DNA of 64,000 bases from Sebastes aleutianus (taxonomy: Eukaryota; Chordata; Actinopteri; Perciformes; Sebastidae). The stretch spans positions 15,286,129-15,350,128 of the forward strand of contig CAKAKS010000032.1 in assembly GCA_916700875.1 (NCBI GenBank), given 5' to 3'. Both the position numbers and the translations under genes were made by a program. Below are positions 27,271-38,440 of the stretch, in pieces (the first letter of the stretch is position 1; the number at the start of each line of letters is the position of its first letter). A model generated the notes under the pieces. That model was given only the letters and a program-made list of their open reading frames with translations. It made no database searches and was not told the origin of the DNA.

Positions 27271-29777
27271 TCAGTGTTGAGGTCGCGGGTAAAGAATGTT
27301 ATAATGTGACGTTTGGTAGAGTAGGTGCAGGGAAGGTTCAGCACCCTCTGGAATGACGTGGTGAGCCAACTGCTCTTCATCGCCCTCCATGGAGACGATG
27401 TGGATGCAAACATCCAGGGCCTGCGACAGAGCTAAGATGTCCACGTGATCACACTCCATCGCCATGGCCTCCACTTCCTGAATAAAGAAGAGAGCGAAGA
27501 CGTTACCAAACCCTGTATTTCCTTGACTTGTCATTCTACTATTTAGTTCACTAGATGGCAGCAACACTTTGCCACTAACTTGATGACAGTAGACTACTAG
27601 ATTGGGCGCCTCCACAAAGTTGCAGAAGAAGTCCGCCTGGTTTTGCAGGTGTGCTGAAGTGAGCAGCCTGAGATACTGCACCACGCTGTCAGACGTCATC
27701 TGCTTATTGAAGAGTCGAAGCAGCGTGTCCTCCTGGTCATCAGCCTGGCACCGCTCCACAACATCAACCACCTTCAACAGAACAGAAGCAATTAGATGTT
27801 TTCACACAAAAACATCACAACAACATTCCCTGCATCTTTTTCAATAAGCGGAGAGATCCAGTAGCAGACTAACCACACTTAACCGAGAGCATAGTAGCAG
27901 TAAGGAACTACTCATGACCATCTGCTCCAAAAAAGAACTGATGGATGGAGTGCCGTAAGACTTTCAAGATGCTTTTAATCATTACCTGGATTACAGAGAA
28001 CATTCAAGGGCAAGGTGACATGGTGCTAGATCAGTGACTTTCCTAGTCAGAGATTACATTTTGCTCTGCAGCTGACCTCAAGTGTCACATTTCAGATTGA
28101 CTCCACCACAAAAACATTCTCACTATTATGATTATAATGATGTACACTGTAGGCTACTATACACCTTTTAAGTGTGTATTATGTCAAATAGGGCTGCAAC
28201 TAAGGATTATTTTCATTGTCGATTAATCTGTCGATAATTTTCTTGATTAATCGATTAGTTGTTTGGTTTATAAACTGTCAGAAAGTGGCCCAAGATGATG
28301 TCCTCAAATGTCTTGTTTTGTCCACAACTCAAAGATATTCAGTTTACGGTCATAGAGAGGTAAAGAAACAAGAAAATAAATCACATTTAAGAAGCTGGAA
28401 TCAGAGAAGTTTGACTTTTTTTCTTTCAAAAATTACTCAAATCGATTAGCAAAATAGTGTGTGATTGATTTAATAGTTGAAACTAATCGTTTAATCGTTG
28501 CAGCTCTACATGACACAACAAAAACATTCTCATTTATCCAAATTATTATCATAACTTTATGTTGTAGGCTACACCTTTTAAAGTCTTTAAGTGTGTATTA
28601 TCAAACACACTATTAATACATCATATTTATCTGTTAATATGTTTTGAATTACCAAAGTAACAAGTAGGGCTGTCACATTATTGTAGTGGAGTAAAACGTT
28701 TAACATTTCCCTCTGAAATGTAGTGAAGTATAGAAGTATAAAGTAGCATAATAATGGAAATACGCATGTAAAGTACAAGTATTTCAAAAATATCCTTAAA
28801 AGGTGGATTTGGCAGCATAGTGGTATGGTTGCAGATTGCAACCAACTGAGAACCACCTCCACTCACTCCTCCCTTTTCAAAATAGTGTGTGATTGATTTA
28901 ATAGTTGAAACTAATGGATTAATCGTTGCAGCTCTACATGACACCACAACAAAAACATTATCATTTATCCAAATTATTATTATAACTATGATGTAGGCCA
29001 CACCTTTTTATGTCTTTAAGTGTGTATTATCAAACACACTACTTTGTGGGAGCATTATGGCCTACCCAAAGACCCAAACTAATAACCAGCTTGTCTTCTG
29101 TCTAACTTTGTTTTATTGCTTGACATACAGTCATTTGTGAATGGTTAGAGTTACCAACAATAAATCCCACTTGATTGTTCACGACATGTGTGAGCATTTT
29201 TATATTTTTTTTTTCCTTTTCCAGGCTTATAATAACTCGTGCTTTCTTTACTGGCCTAATGCCACCAGGTAAGTAAATAAAAAGCATTATTTACTGTGTT
29301 CAGGTGGTGCTTGAAGGAACTCTCGTCAAATCCTGCAGAAGAGAAGTCCTCACAGGTCTGGACAATCTTCTCCTTAAACCTGAAAGTAAAACTCAGTAAG
29401 ATGAGGCCATTTTTAAGTGTCTTTAAGGGGACACTTGGCTGTAATGATGATAATAATAACTGACCTCTGTAAAGCTCTGGCATTGTGCAGGACTGACTCC
29501 AGGTGAGCGAAGCAGAGAGCTCTGTAGAAGCAGTTCCCATCTCCACGCACTTGTCTGACGGTGGAGAACTGGCTGCTTAAATCCTAACAAAGGACAATTA
29601 TAGGTGGGATTATTATGCGGCGGACAGCTTCAGTTAAGAGGGGCGACTATGACCAGTTTACTAACACCACCCCACCCAAACTAAATGTCCTACTTTATAT
29701 TTGGCACCCGGCGTTTGCTCAGGAAACAGCGAAGAAATGTCCTCTCGGTATGAGACGAGGCTGCCGGCTGCCTCCAT
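27271..29777 (-). CDS. otub2: Otubain-2 deubiquitinase
   Basis: Otub2 is an OTU-family cysteine protease that removes ubiquitin from substrates. Minus-strand coding exons: 29777-29694, 29583-29465, 29379-29295, 27771-27580, 27477-27271; 228 residues against 234 in human. The catalytic triad is intact: Cys46 in RGDGNCFYRA, His218 and Asn220 in TSHYNIL. Other conserved blocks are QYLRLLTSAHLQNQADFF and AMECDHVDILALSQAL. The start codon directly follows a splice acceptor (TCTCGACAG), so a non-coding exon probably lies upstream, near 29863 where a GTATGT donor is seen; no phase-compatible coding exon was found there. The product would be shorter at the N-terminus than human OTUB2. Intron 3 (27772-29294) is filled with hAT-like and composite repeats. 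Confidence 0.93.
28189..28508. mobile_element. hAT-like MITE (GGGCTGCAAC family)
   Basis: Ends TAGGGCTGCAAC and GTTGCAGCTCTA are inverted. The interior with CGATTAATC repeats and GATGTCCTCAAATGTCTTG matches, from memory, one of the most abundant teleost hAT miniature elements. It lies in otub2 intron 3 and is non-coding. Confidence 0.75.
28453..29041. repeat. 160-bp direct duplication flanking a composite repeat
   Basis: The last 56 bases of the hAT-like MITE plus about 100 bases beyond it (28453-28612) recur at 28880-29041 with small differences. Shared landmarks are CAAAATAGTGTGTGATTG, TTGCAGCTCTACATGACA and AAGTGTGTATTATCAAACAC. Between them sits a truncated composite repeat (28613-28879). 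An older third partial copy of the downstream part is at about 28108-28187. Confidence 0.75.
28613..28879. mobile_element. Composite repeat, copy 1 (truncated)
   Basis: It carries the host-repeat portion (ATCATATTTATCTGTTAATA through AAGTACAAGTATTTC), then TTAA (28796-28799) and the first 80 bases of the inner TTAA element (GGTTGCAGATTGCAACC). It stops abruptly at CTCCCTTTT, where it joins the duplicated MITE tail. Copies 2 and 3 are at 30205-31115 and 33836-34325. Confidence 0.7.
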
Positions 29778-31988
29778 CTGTCGAGAAAACAAACAAGCTT
29801 TTTGACTCTTTTCACAGCAAACAGCAGCTCCAGAGGTCGGACCTCCTGCAACACATACCTTCACATTTCAACAACATGGAAACAATGTAAGAAAAAAGGA
29901 ATTACAGTGTAGCAAGAATCCGTGCGTCAAAACTGTGCGTCAAAACATTGTTGCAACCTTATTTCCATTTTCTGGAAACCGGATGTTTGCAGGTACCACG
30001 TGTTTCTGTTAAAGGGACAGTACAGGGTTGGTTTAATGATGGCGTCATAGCTTCGTAGAGGACTTGTTTGTAATCGTAAAACTCCTCAAGCCTAAACAAT
30101 TAGCTTCAAAGTAGAAACTAGTGTAACCAGTGTTGGCTCAAAACAACACACAACAACTAGCCTGTTGTGGCTTGCCCTTTTCCCTATTTTCATCCACAGG
30201 TACAAGAGTCATCAATAGTGGTAGAAGAAGGCCTACTTCAATGTAAAACCCACCCCAAAAAAACTGTTACAAGTAATCCTACATTCAAAATTTTACTTGA
30301 TTACAGTAAATTTTACTTCTTGTTACGTAAAAGTGCAGAAGAAGCATCATCAGCAAATTATTCTTAAAGAATCAAGGTAAAAGTACTGCCTTTCAATGTA
30401 ACTGGTCGAGGTGGGGCTGCGTTTAACTACTTTAAATGCATCATATTTATCTGTTAATATGTTTGAATTACCAAAGTAACGAGTAGGGCTGTCACATTAT
30501 TGTAGTGGAGTAAAAAGTTTAACATTTCCCTCTGAAATGTAGTGAAGTAGAAGTATAAAGTAGCATAATAATGGAAATACGCATGTAAAGTACAAGTATT
30601 TCAAAAATATCCTTAAAGGTGGATTTGGCGGCATAGTGGTGTGGTTGCAGATTGCAACCAACTGAGAACCCCTCCACTCACTCCTCCCTTTCCAAGTCTG
30701 CGGTAACTGTAGTGTGCAAAACCGTGGTAACCTCGTTCAGAGGCCATCCTTACCATAATAACAATACTTTAGGAGCAACGGAAGTCAGCTGGCGGTACCA
30801 TGGTTGTGCACTTTGTGGCTCGCGTTACCGCAGTTTCACAAGCGTATCGGAGAACTAGGGTGGCCTTCAGGTAACGTAAAAACGTGAAAGGCCCTCTCTA
30901 GAGCCAGTGTTTGGTTTGTCTATTCTGGGCTACCGCTCCCTTTGTAGATATGAAGGGCTCATTCTAAACTAATGAAAACACAACAATTCTTAGTTTCAGG
31001 AGATTATACACTAATGAAAACATACTTATTAATATTATATTCCATTTCTGCTAATAGATCCCCCGAAATGTTACACACTGTTCCTTTAAGTACAATACTT
31101 GAGTAAATGTACTCACAGCCTGACAGCCCATAAATGACTGACAAAATAACTCCCTAAAAAGTCTGTCTGAACATGTTTTGCTACTTTAACTGCACTGAGT
31201 AGTGTTGCAACATAATTTGGGATCACTGTCTGCGCTAGAGGGCTCTGTGAAAACCTGTATGGCAGACAGCGTCTGATAACAAGGAGCAAGCCACAATCAG
31301 CAATGAGCTTTGCTGCTAATGTTTGGTGTCTTATGCAAAAACACAAACTTTGTGGTAGACACAGAGCAGAAAATGTAAATGGATGCAACAGGTCCTGCAT
31401 GATGTAAGCTTTACAGCAGGAAAGTCAGATTCTCTTCGCAGCACTATATTTACTGTATTTATAAGGATAAAATGCAGAATATCACAAAGAAATCCTCATT
31501 CTGTGTCATTTAAAATACTCTTTAAATCACAAATCTTTTCTCATTGCTGTTTGTATAATCGAAATCTGATAGAAATTGCATACATACCGTATGCTGTTTT
31601 GATGGGTAGTACTTCCTGTCTGACAGCATCATTTGATTGTAAGCATTTTATTTTAAAATGCAACAATGATAACGTTCCAGAGATACACATTTACAAAGTT
31701 CTGATGCTTGAATACACTTGATCACCTTATTGTCAAAATCTGCATGAAATTTTTAAGTGCAAAATTTGATGCATAGCAAATTTGAACACTGATACAAAAA
31801 ACATGTTGACAAAATATCTTAACACAAGGTTTGTTTACATGCTTTTTCCAGATTTCCCATGCATGTCATTTTCTTCATCATCCCATGTAGTTTTCTTAGT
31901 TGTCATACATAATTTTTGTCAATCTACTGCTTTCAAGGTCAAAAATGAACTGTCACACTCAACAAACTTCATCATAGTAAGTTCTACA
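29778..31988. other. Intergenic otub2-ccdc197 region
   Basis: This spans the otub2 promoter/5'UTR side (29778 to about 30040), the full composite repeat (about 30205-31115) and the ccdc197 3' flank. On the minus strand AATAAA at 31652-31647 is a possible ccdc197 poly(A) signal, about 340 bases past its stop. Open frames here are repeat-derived or lack support. Confidence 0.45.
30205..31115. mobile_element. Composite repeat, copy 2: outer repeat with TTAA-inserted element
   Basis: Outer sequence (CAAAATTTTACTTGATTACA, TACTGCCTTTCAATGTAACT, AAGTACAAGTATTTC) is interrupted at TTAA (30613-30616 / 31086-31089) by a 469-bp inner element, 30617-31085. It then resumes as GTACAATACTTGAGTAAATG. The inner element begins AGGTGGATTT (AGGTACAGGAT in copy 3) and ends TAACACTGTTCCT-like (TTACACACTGTTCCT), compatible with terminal inverted repeats AGGTACAGTGTGTAA/TTACACACTGTTCCT. 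Non-coding. Confidence 0.7.
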
Positions 31989-34348
31989 TCAACTCATTGT
32001 CTCACTCTTTCTACTGACTTTACTTGAACTTTTTATTTGTGTTTTGCTGCCAATGCTCTTCATTGACCCCCTCTCTCTTTTGTCTGTCAGAGCTGTTCTA
32101 CTCGTCATGGCGGACCCCGACTCCATCAGCCTCCTCGCTCTCCTCTCTGTGTCGGCCTTGTCCAGGATGTACTCCTGAAATCATACTCTGCGTCAGTTAA
32201 AAGGTAAAGAAACACAAATTAGTATCATGATATGAATAATAATTTTCATAAGATATTACCTTCACCATGTCCATCATTGTCAGCATGTTCATGTTTTCCA
32301 GAGGTCCGTATGCTGCTAGATAACACTGCTCTGCCAGGTTGTTGATAGCCATAAGCAAGCAGCCCACTTCTTCAACCTGAGTGATAATAATGGCATATTT
32401 GACATTTCTATTCAAAACTCATCTGAAAATTAGCTCATAATCTTGAAAGCACACCTTCACTCTGGACAGGTCTTGCTCCACCAGCAGCTTCACCTCCGTC
32501 TGCTTGTTCTCCTCTTTGAGGGTTTCTAACTCACTCTGGAGTTCAGACAGTTCCTTGTTGGCCATCTAAAACACACATAATACATTCTAATAGGTTGTTC
32601 ATTGGAGCAGAAAAAGGTGCAGTGAATCCCTATGTGTGTCTGACCAGTTTGTTTAGACTGTGCTCCTGCTTCATGATCTGCTGTTGTCGATGGCTCCGCT
32701 CCACCTCCTCCTCCAGACGCCCTAAACGCAGCAGCAGCTCCCGGTGGGTGGTGGACAGGGCCTCGTGGCGCCGGATGATGGGCATTACCAAAGATTCAGA
32801 CCCATTATCAAGGTAAGCTGAAAGAGATTGTGCAGTTTGGTCCGTCTCAAAGCCAGTGTGAAACTAACTCATTAGCAGTACCTGAAATAGACCAGTTTAC
32901 CGGCACTTCTGATTTTTGTTTTCCACATGGGTATCCTTATTTCTTATTGCGTACCGCCATATAAAAACAAGTAGACTCAGTTCAGTTAGACTCAATTTAT
33001 GTTGATTTGACACACTGTAATTCAAGGTGACATTTGATGTGACTGCATTATTGGAGCATCATTCACTTTAGTATTCCTTCTCATTGTCCAATTTCATCTG
33101 TAGGCCAACAGATATCATACTTCCAGTTGGTTTTATTGTAGCATATATGCAATATTATATTTGTGTACAATTTGTATAAATAGCATTTATGGACAAAATG
33201 TGGAAATGTATGTCATATGTAATGAAATGCATACAAAAATACATTTGAGGTGGGAGATATTACCAAGATATGCGTGACAATATAAATATTTCCAAGTCGT
33301 GCGATGATGATGTCACGCAACTGCGAAAATAGGGTACTGGCACCTTTTCTGGTCCAATTCAGGCACTGTTCATTAGGATAAACAATACAGGTTGATGTAA
33401 AAGTGTGCTTATGGAGGCCAATAAAACTTACTGCTGGGGAGATAATCTAGTGTTTTCATCAAGTAGTCCTCATAGATTTTGTATTTTGACATTCTCTCCT
33501 TTAAAACTTGCTGTCTGTGAATATAGACATGAGGTTAAAAGTGACATAATGAGCACAATCTTCACATTAATGTTTTGGTTTAAAGTTCTCACCTGGCTCT
33601 GAGTTGTTTCAACTGATCTGTCAGATCTTCTATCTCTCTCTGTTTGGAAACATTCAGCTCCCGTGCGTCCTCGTACTTCTGTAGCGCTCGCCGTCGCTTC
33701 ACTTCATTTTCAGCCACAAACTTCTCGAACTTTATTGCCCTCTCTTTAGTCTGGGTGATAATACAAACCCCAAGGGCATGTGTTTTAGGACAATGTTATC
33801 AGTAGATATCTACTCCATAATCAGTCACGCGATCACAGTAAAAGTACTGCATTTCAATGTATCTGGTCGAGGTGGGGGTGATTTCAACTACTTTATGTGC
33901 AATAATACTTCATATGTATCTGTTGATGTGGTTTGAATCTCCAATGTATGGCTGTCACATTATTGTAGTGGTGTAAAAATGTTATATTTACCTCTGAAAT
34001 GTAGTGAAGTAGATGTACAAAGTAGCATAAAAATGGAAATATGTAAGTACAAGTACTGAACAAATATCCTTAAAGGTACAGGATAAGGTGTAGGATTTGT
34101 TGACATCTAGAGGTGTAGTTGCAGATTGCAACCAACTGAGTACCCCTCCGCTCACTCCTCCCTTTCCAAGACTGCGGTAACCGTAGTGTGCAAAACTTTG
34201 GGAATGCCGCTTGCCTCTCTCAGAGGTCATCCATACCATAATAACACTACTTTAGGAGCAACAGAAGTCAGACGGCAGCTGGCGGTACCACAGTGCACTC
34301 TGTGTCTCACGTTACCGCAGTTATATATATGTATATATATATAAACAG

Positions 34349-34379
<31 letters not shown>

Positions 34380-35751
34380 CATAATCAGTCACATTTTCAA
34401 GTAGTTTCAGAGGGTTTCAATTCACCTGCTGTTGTTTTATTTCCAGTTCAGACCTTCTCCGAGCTAGAGCCTCCACACAGGTCTTAAACTCCTGACGCTT
34501 GAGTGCCAGTTGCTGGTTCACCTCGTCCAACTCAGTCTGTTTCTTCAGAACCAGCGTCTTTTGCAAAGTGTTCACTCCTGCCTGTAGGACTCTGCTTGAA
34601 GTCTAAACGTACCAAAATAGGCCACAAAATGTAGTTTTCTGTTTTATTATTTTAATATCATGATTTTTCTTAAATGCACAGGTTTGATAATTTCATCCTT
34701 ATTTTTTATCAGATGCTATCTGGTCTTACCTCTGTCACAACAGGTATGTGGTTGACATTTTCCTCCTTTCTGTGTCTGAGGAGCAGAGGTGGAAGAAATA
34801 TTCAGATCTTTTACTTAAGTAAAAGTAGTAATACCACAGTGTAAAAAATACTCTGTTGCAAGTAATAGTCCTGCATTCAAAACTTTACTTAGCCTAAGTA
34901 TTAGCATCAAAATATACTCAAAGGTCCCATATTGTAAAAAGTGCGATATTCATGTCTTTTATATTATAAAGCAGGTTTAAGTGCTATATAAATACTGTTA
35001 AAGTATCAAAACACTCAATATAAGGAAAAACACACACAGCCCGTATTCAGAAATTGTGCGTTTGAAACAAGCCGTTAGGATTTCTGTCCATTCGTGATGT
35101 CACAAATGTACAATATTTAGACCATTACATAGTTTTAAACGTAAACATTCTAAATGTGTCCCAGTTTATTTCCTGTTGCAGTGTATGTAAATAACACCAG
35201 CCGACAGGAAGTAAACATGGACCCAAACTGTTGGATAGCAACGCAATTCCATTGCAATTCCGTTGAAATGCACTAAAACGGAGCGTTTCAGACAGAAGGT
35301 AAATACAGGTATATTCAGGCCGACAGTATGAGGAAAATAAAGGTGTTTTTATAACATTACAGCATGTAAACATGTTGTAGTAGAAACACAAAATACAAGT
35401 ATGAACCTGAAAATGAGCATAATATGGGACCTTTAAAGTACCAAAAGTAAAAGTAGGCCACTCATTATGCAGAATAATAATTACCCATTTCAGGAAAAAA
35501 TATACTATATATGATAGCATTTATATTATAGGCTAACTAAGGATGCATTAATGTTGCATCACTATTAATAGCCTATCATTATTTAGGCAAACAACAACAT
35601 GTATGAATGGCTTGTTAAAGAGAAGGGGAGTTGTACAGGCCTACCTGGTGTTTTCCGATTGTGTTACAAAAATGTTTCTTATTCTGTTTTCCACCGTCAG
35701 TCTTAGACGAGGGTCGCTGTTGTCTAAGACAGGAAGGAAAGAAGTCGTCAT
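31989..35751 (-). CDS. ccdc197: CCDC42-family (DUF4200) coiled-coil protein, probable CCDC197
   Basis: Nine minus-strand coding exons join in consistent phase: 35751-35645, 34775-34730, 34602-34426, 33750-33593, 33514-33432, 32817-32645, 32565-32455, 32376-32260, 32174-31989; 1158 bp, 385 residues, ending TGA. The product is almost wholly alpha-helical and heptad-rich. Blocks typical of CCDC42/CFAP73 proteins are present: KFEKFVAENEVKRRRALQKY, the Tyr-rich KYKIYEDYLMKTLDYLP and MPIIRRHEALSTTHRELLLR. That family acts in axonemes and sperm flagella. Identification as ccdc197 rests on position between otub2 and asb2, where the human gene (once listed as LINC00521) lies. The C-terminal 45 residues are basic and Ser/Thr-rich without similarity I recognise. 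Two X-boxes upstream fit ciliary control. Confidence 0.82.
33836..34377. mobile_element. Composite repeat, copy 3, ending in an AT microsatellite
   Basis: Outer repeat from AAAGTACTGCATTTCAATG, TTAA at 34070-34073, then the inner element starting AGGTACAGGATAAGG and running through GGTTGCAGATTGCAACC to GTTACCGCAGTT (about 34321). There it is replaced by a TA-rich microsatellite (34322-34377). It lies in ccdc197 intron 3. Confidence 0.7.
34785..35530. mobile_element. Dispersed repeat (GTGGAAGAAATATTCAG family) split by a TTAA element
   Basis: The outer repeat (GAGGTGGAAGAAATATTCAG, TCTTTTACTTAAGTAAAAGT, ATACTCTGTTGCAAG) is interrupted at 34922-35432 and resumes as AAGTACCAAAAGTAAAAG. A continuous relative without the insertion lies at 44150-44410. 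The outer repeat abuts ccdc197 exon 2, whose acceptor lies only about 10 bases away. Confidence 0.8.
34922..35432. mobile_element. TTAA-flanked MITE copy A (AGGTCCCATAT family), 511 bp
   Basis: It begins AGGTCCCATATTG and ends CATAATATGGGACCT. The right flank is TTAA (35433-35436) and the left TCAA (34918-34921), i.e. TTAA with one substitution. The uninterrupted repeat copy at 44288 reads ATACTTAAAG, confirming TTAA as the original target. Copy B in the opposite orientation is at 41448-41947. Non-coding, in ccdc197 intron 1. Confidence 0.85.
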
Positions 35752-35775
35752 GTTGTTGTTGTTGTTGTTGTTGTC
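35752..35775. repeat. (CAA)n tract at the ccdc197 start codon
   Basis: On the minus strand about eight CAA triplets lie directly before the start ATG, in the 5'UTR. If an upstream in-frame ATG (about 35895) were used they would encode poly-Asn; the family shows no such N-terminus, so I place the start after the tract. Confidence 0.7.
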
Positions 35776-35868
35776 CAGTAATCCTGATGAGTAAACAGAT
35801 CCTGCAGTTATTCCACGTTCAGAACGACCAAAGGTCTTCTCCGGATGTTTTCCTGGATTTGTGTAGCT

Positions 35869-35989
35869 GTTGCCTGGTAACCACCGGCGAGACAACAGGG
35901 AATGTGCCGGGGATCGTTTTCTCCGTTGTCATGGCAACTGCCAAAGAGGCGGTTCAGTTTTTTAGTGACTGAATGAGAGCAACGTTACC
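35869..35989 (-). promoter_or_regulatory. RFX X-box cluster in the ccdc197 promoter
   Basis: GTTGCCTGGTAAC at 35869-35881 fits the X-box consensus GTNRCC-N(0-3)-RGYAAC exactly. GTTGTCATGGCAAC at 35925-35938 fits with one mismatch. GTTACC at 35984-35989 is a further left half-site. They lie 118-238 bases upstream of the start codon, the usual position of RFX sites in ciliary genes. Function is inferred from motif and position. Confidence 0.7.
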
Positions 35990-36204
35990 ATAGAGATAAG
36001 ATCGTTAATAGGTCCGAAATTAAGAGCGCTCACTCTGATCTAAATCCCGCGAACCGTGAACCAAATCCAAAACTCTGCTGACTCTGAAGTCCAGGAAGAG
36101 TTTGTGATGCACCATTATCAACTCACATGATACATTCTGCTACAGTGAGATATGCCCCACAATTAGCCCAATATTGATATGGAATGATAATAATAAAATA
36201 TAAT

Positions 36205-36540
36205 TAAAGATAAGATAAGATAAGATAAGATAAGATATTCCTTTATTAGTCCTGCAGTGGGGGAATTTGCAGTATATACAGTATTGACAATAAACAGATG
36301 ATATTGCACAGTGAGAATGAAATGAAATTCCACCTGAAAATATTGCACAGTATGAATTACACCTGAGTAGCAATAATGATAATGATATTGCACAGTCATT
36401 ATATAGTATAGTGCAGTTATTGTCAGTTTTTGGTGTGTAAGTGTAAGTGGTCTCCTGGGAGCAGCGCTGGTTGTGGAGTCTGACAGCTGCAGGAAGTAGG
36501 ACCTGCGTTAGCGCTCCTTCATACACTTTGGGTGAAACAA
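36205..36540. mobile_element. LINE 3'-end fragment
   Basis: A (GATAA)n start, then TTCCTTTATTAGTCCTGCAG, GGGGGAATTTGCAGT and, further on, GTGGAGTCTGACAGCTGCAG followed by GGAAGTAGGACCTGCG. This is the antisense form of a common teleost LINE end (Rex1/RexBabar-like, from memory). Non-coding. Confidence 0.6.
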
Positions 36541-36731
36541 AAAAAAATCCTGTTTTTCCAACTTTCCATTAAAGAGCCCTTTTAGACATGTTTTAGACAT
36601 ATATACATACTCTGTTTTGGATTATAATTTGTTTATGATAAAGTTTTTTGACAAAAAAAAGTTTAATTACGGTACCTTGTTAAAAAAACAAACAAAAAAA
36701 CAAACAACATTTTTTCCTATTCCTAATCTGA

Positions 36732-37020
36732 TTTTCAAGGTTCAAGGAAGTTTTATTGTCATCACAGAACATGCTGATACATGAAAGGGAACGAAATCAA
36801 GTACTCAGGTCCCAGAATAAGAAAGCAATAATATACAATAATAATTTAAAAAGCAATAAAAATCAACTAAACTCATAATAAATAGTCAAAAATAGAAAGT
36901 ACGCACAAAAAGTGCGTAAGTGTGAGGGGAGAACATTTATCCAAATGACCTCAATTGCACTTGCCCGATGTACAGTAAGCAGCATTGTGCCTTAAGTGGC
37001 AGCATAATAACAACAACTGT
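36732..37020. mobile_element. LINE 3'-end fragment
   Basis: CAAGGAAGTTTTATTGTCAT and GGGAACGAAATCAAGTACTC are the usual antisense start of an L2-like LINE 3' end; A-rich degenerate sequence follows. No coding remains. Confidence 0.5.
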
Positions 37021-38382
37021 ACAGCATTTGTGAATGTTCAAATATTTTCCATTTCAAAAGTTTACAAAATGTTTACTTCACTGAAAGGCCCATTCTCAAG
37101 TTTCCACATCAAACTTGTGTAAGCTGCATATTGAACCACAAGTGGTTTCCAAACTAGTCGTGACATCACAAAATCATGCTCGTACCGAAGCATGAATTGA
37201 TGCTATGAATCCAGCACAGATAAGCTTTCCTTCTTCAGCAGATGAATATGAAAACAGCTTTCTGGTGTCGAACTGTGCCCATACATCATTCTGCTCAGTG
37301 AAGGTCAAACATCCAAGAGAAGTCACAATAAGAAAAACACATTTCTAGATTTATAGACCTTTTTTCATAGTAGATATTGATGTGACATGTCATTACAGCA
37401 TCCACATTAGTTTTACCAATAGAAGTTTTTCCCAGCATACATTTTGACTTAAGATAGTAGGAAAATCTGCAGGTGTAATCACTGACCAGGCTGGCTGACA
37501 CACTTAAATGGGGCAGAGGAATGGTTAACGATAGTAATTACAGCTGTGTTACACCTGCTGTTACAAGTCAAGTCTGTGAAAAAGGTCTATAATTACTGTG
37601 TTAAACAGAGAACAAAGCTGGTAATGTTAAGAGAAAGAAGTCCATGTGAACTTGCCAGATTGTCAGGTTTGACAGCGCTGCACTGAGTCCTACCTTCATG
37701 ATGGTTATAATGTTGTTTTTGTTGAAAATAGAGAAGTGCTCATTCAACTTCCATTTATGTTAATGAGGGTAGAGTGATGAATATGTGTTTTATATCTCCT
37801 ATTATGGATAGGAATTATAAATGCAATCAATATATCTTAAATCTAAAGCAACTTATGCACTGGCAGCAATTTACATATCTTGTTTTTACACATTTATTTA
37901 TATATGTGATGATCTATTAGAGATTAATAAATGTATCTTGGGTTTATTTTTATGGATGTTCAGTAGGAACTCACTAATAACAGTGTGTCTGCAGTTCCTC
38001 TCATATTTCAACTGAACATAAAACTAATATATAGTAAATTACAATTTGTTTTGTGGGTGCTGGCTGGCCTTTTTGTAGCATTATCTGGAATCAAAGAATG
38101 GTGCAACTTTCACAACTTGGTTTAATAACCAATATGTCTTTGTGGGGTTCCTCAGAAATGTGGAAACATCCTCAGAGCTGATCTAGTTCCTCCAGCTGTA
38201 AATAGTCACGCTCATAGACTTGTTTGTGTCACGTCAACCAGAGGCCACTTCCAGTTTAGACGCAGGAAGCATTTTTCATTGTGAAACAAAAATCCTCTGT
38301 CATTGTTAAAGACAGTGTGCACATTTTCACACTCCATCATGTGACAGTAAGAGCTGATACAACAGGAGGATACTCTTCTCGT
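37021..38382. other. ccdc197-asb2 intergenic DNA, nothing recognised
   Basis: AT-rich sequence without a supported gene, RNA or transposon end. The right part (about 38150-38380) has moderate GC and directly precedes the TATA box of the candidate upstream asb2 promoter, so it may contain enhancer or promoter elements. Confidence 0.4.
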
Positions 38383-38440
38383 TATAAAGGTGGATCAACA
38401 CATTTCTTCTGTGAATGAGGAGGAGGACCACTGTCACGGG
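38383..38440 (+). promoter_or_regulatory. Candidate upstream asb2 promoter and 5'UTR exon
   Basis: TATAAA at 38383-38388 is followed at the expected distance by a short exon (about 38413-38440) ending in a strong GTGAGT donor at 38441. An E-box CATGTG-type motif (TCATGTGACAG) lies about 45 bases upstream of the TATA. The next open exon starts at 39009. Confidence 0.5.
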
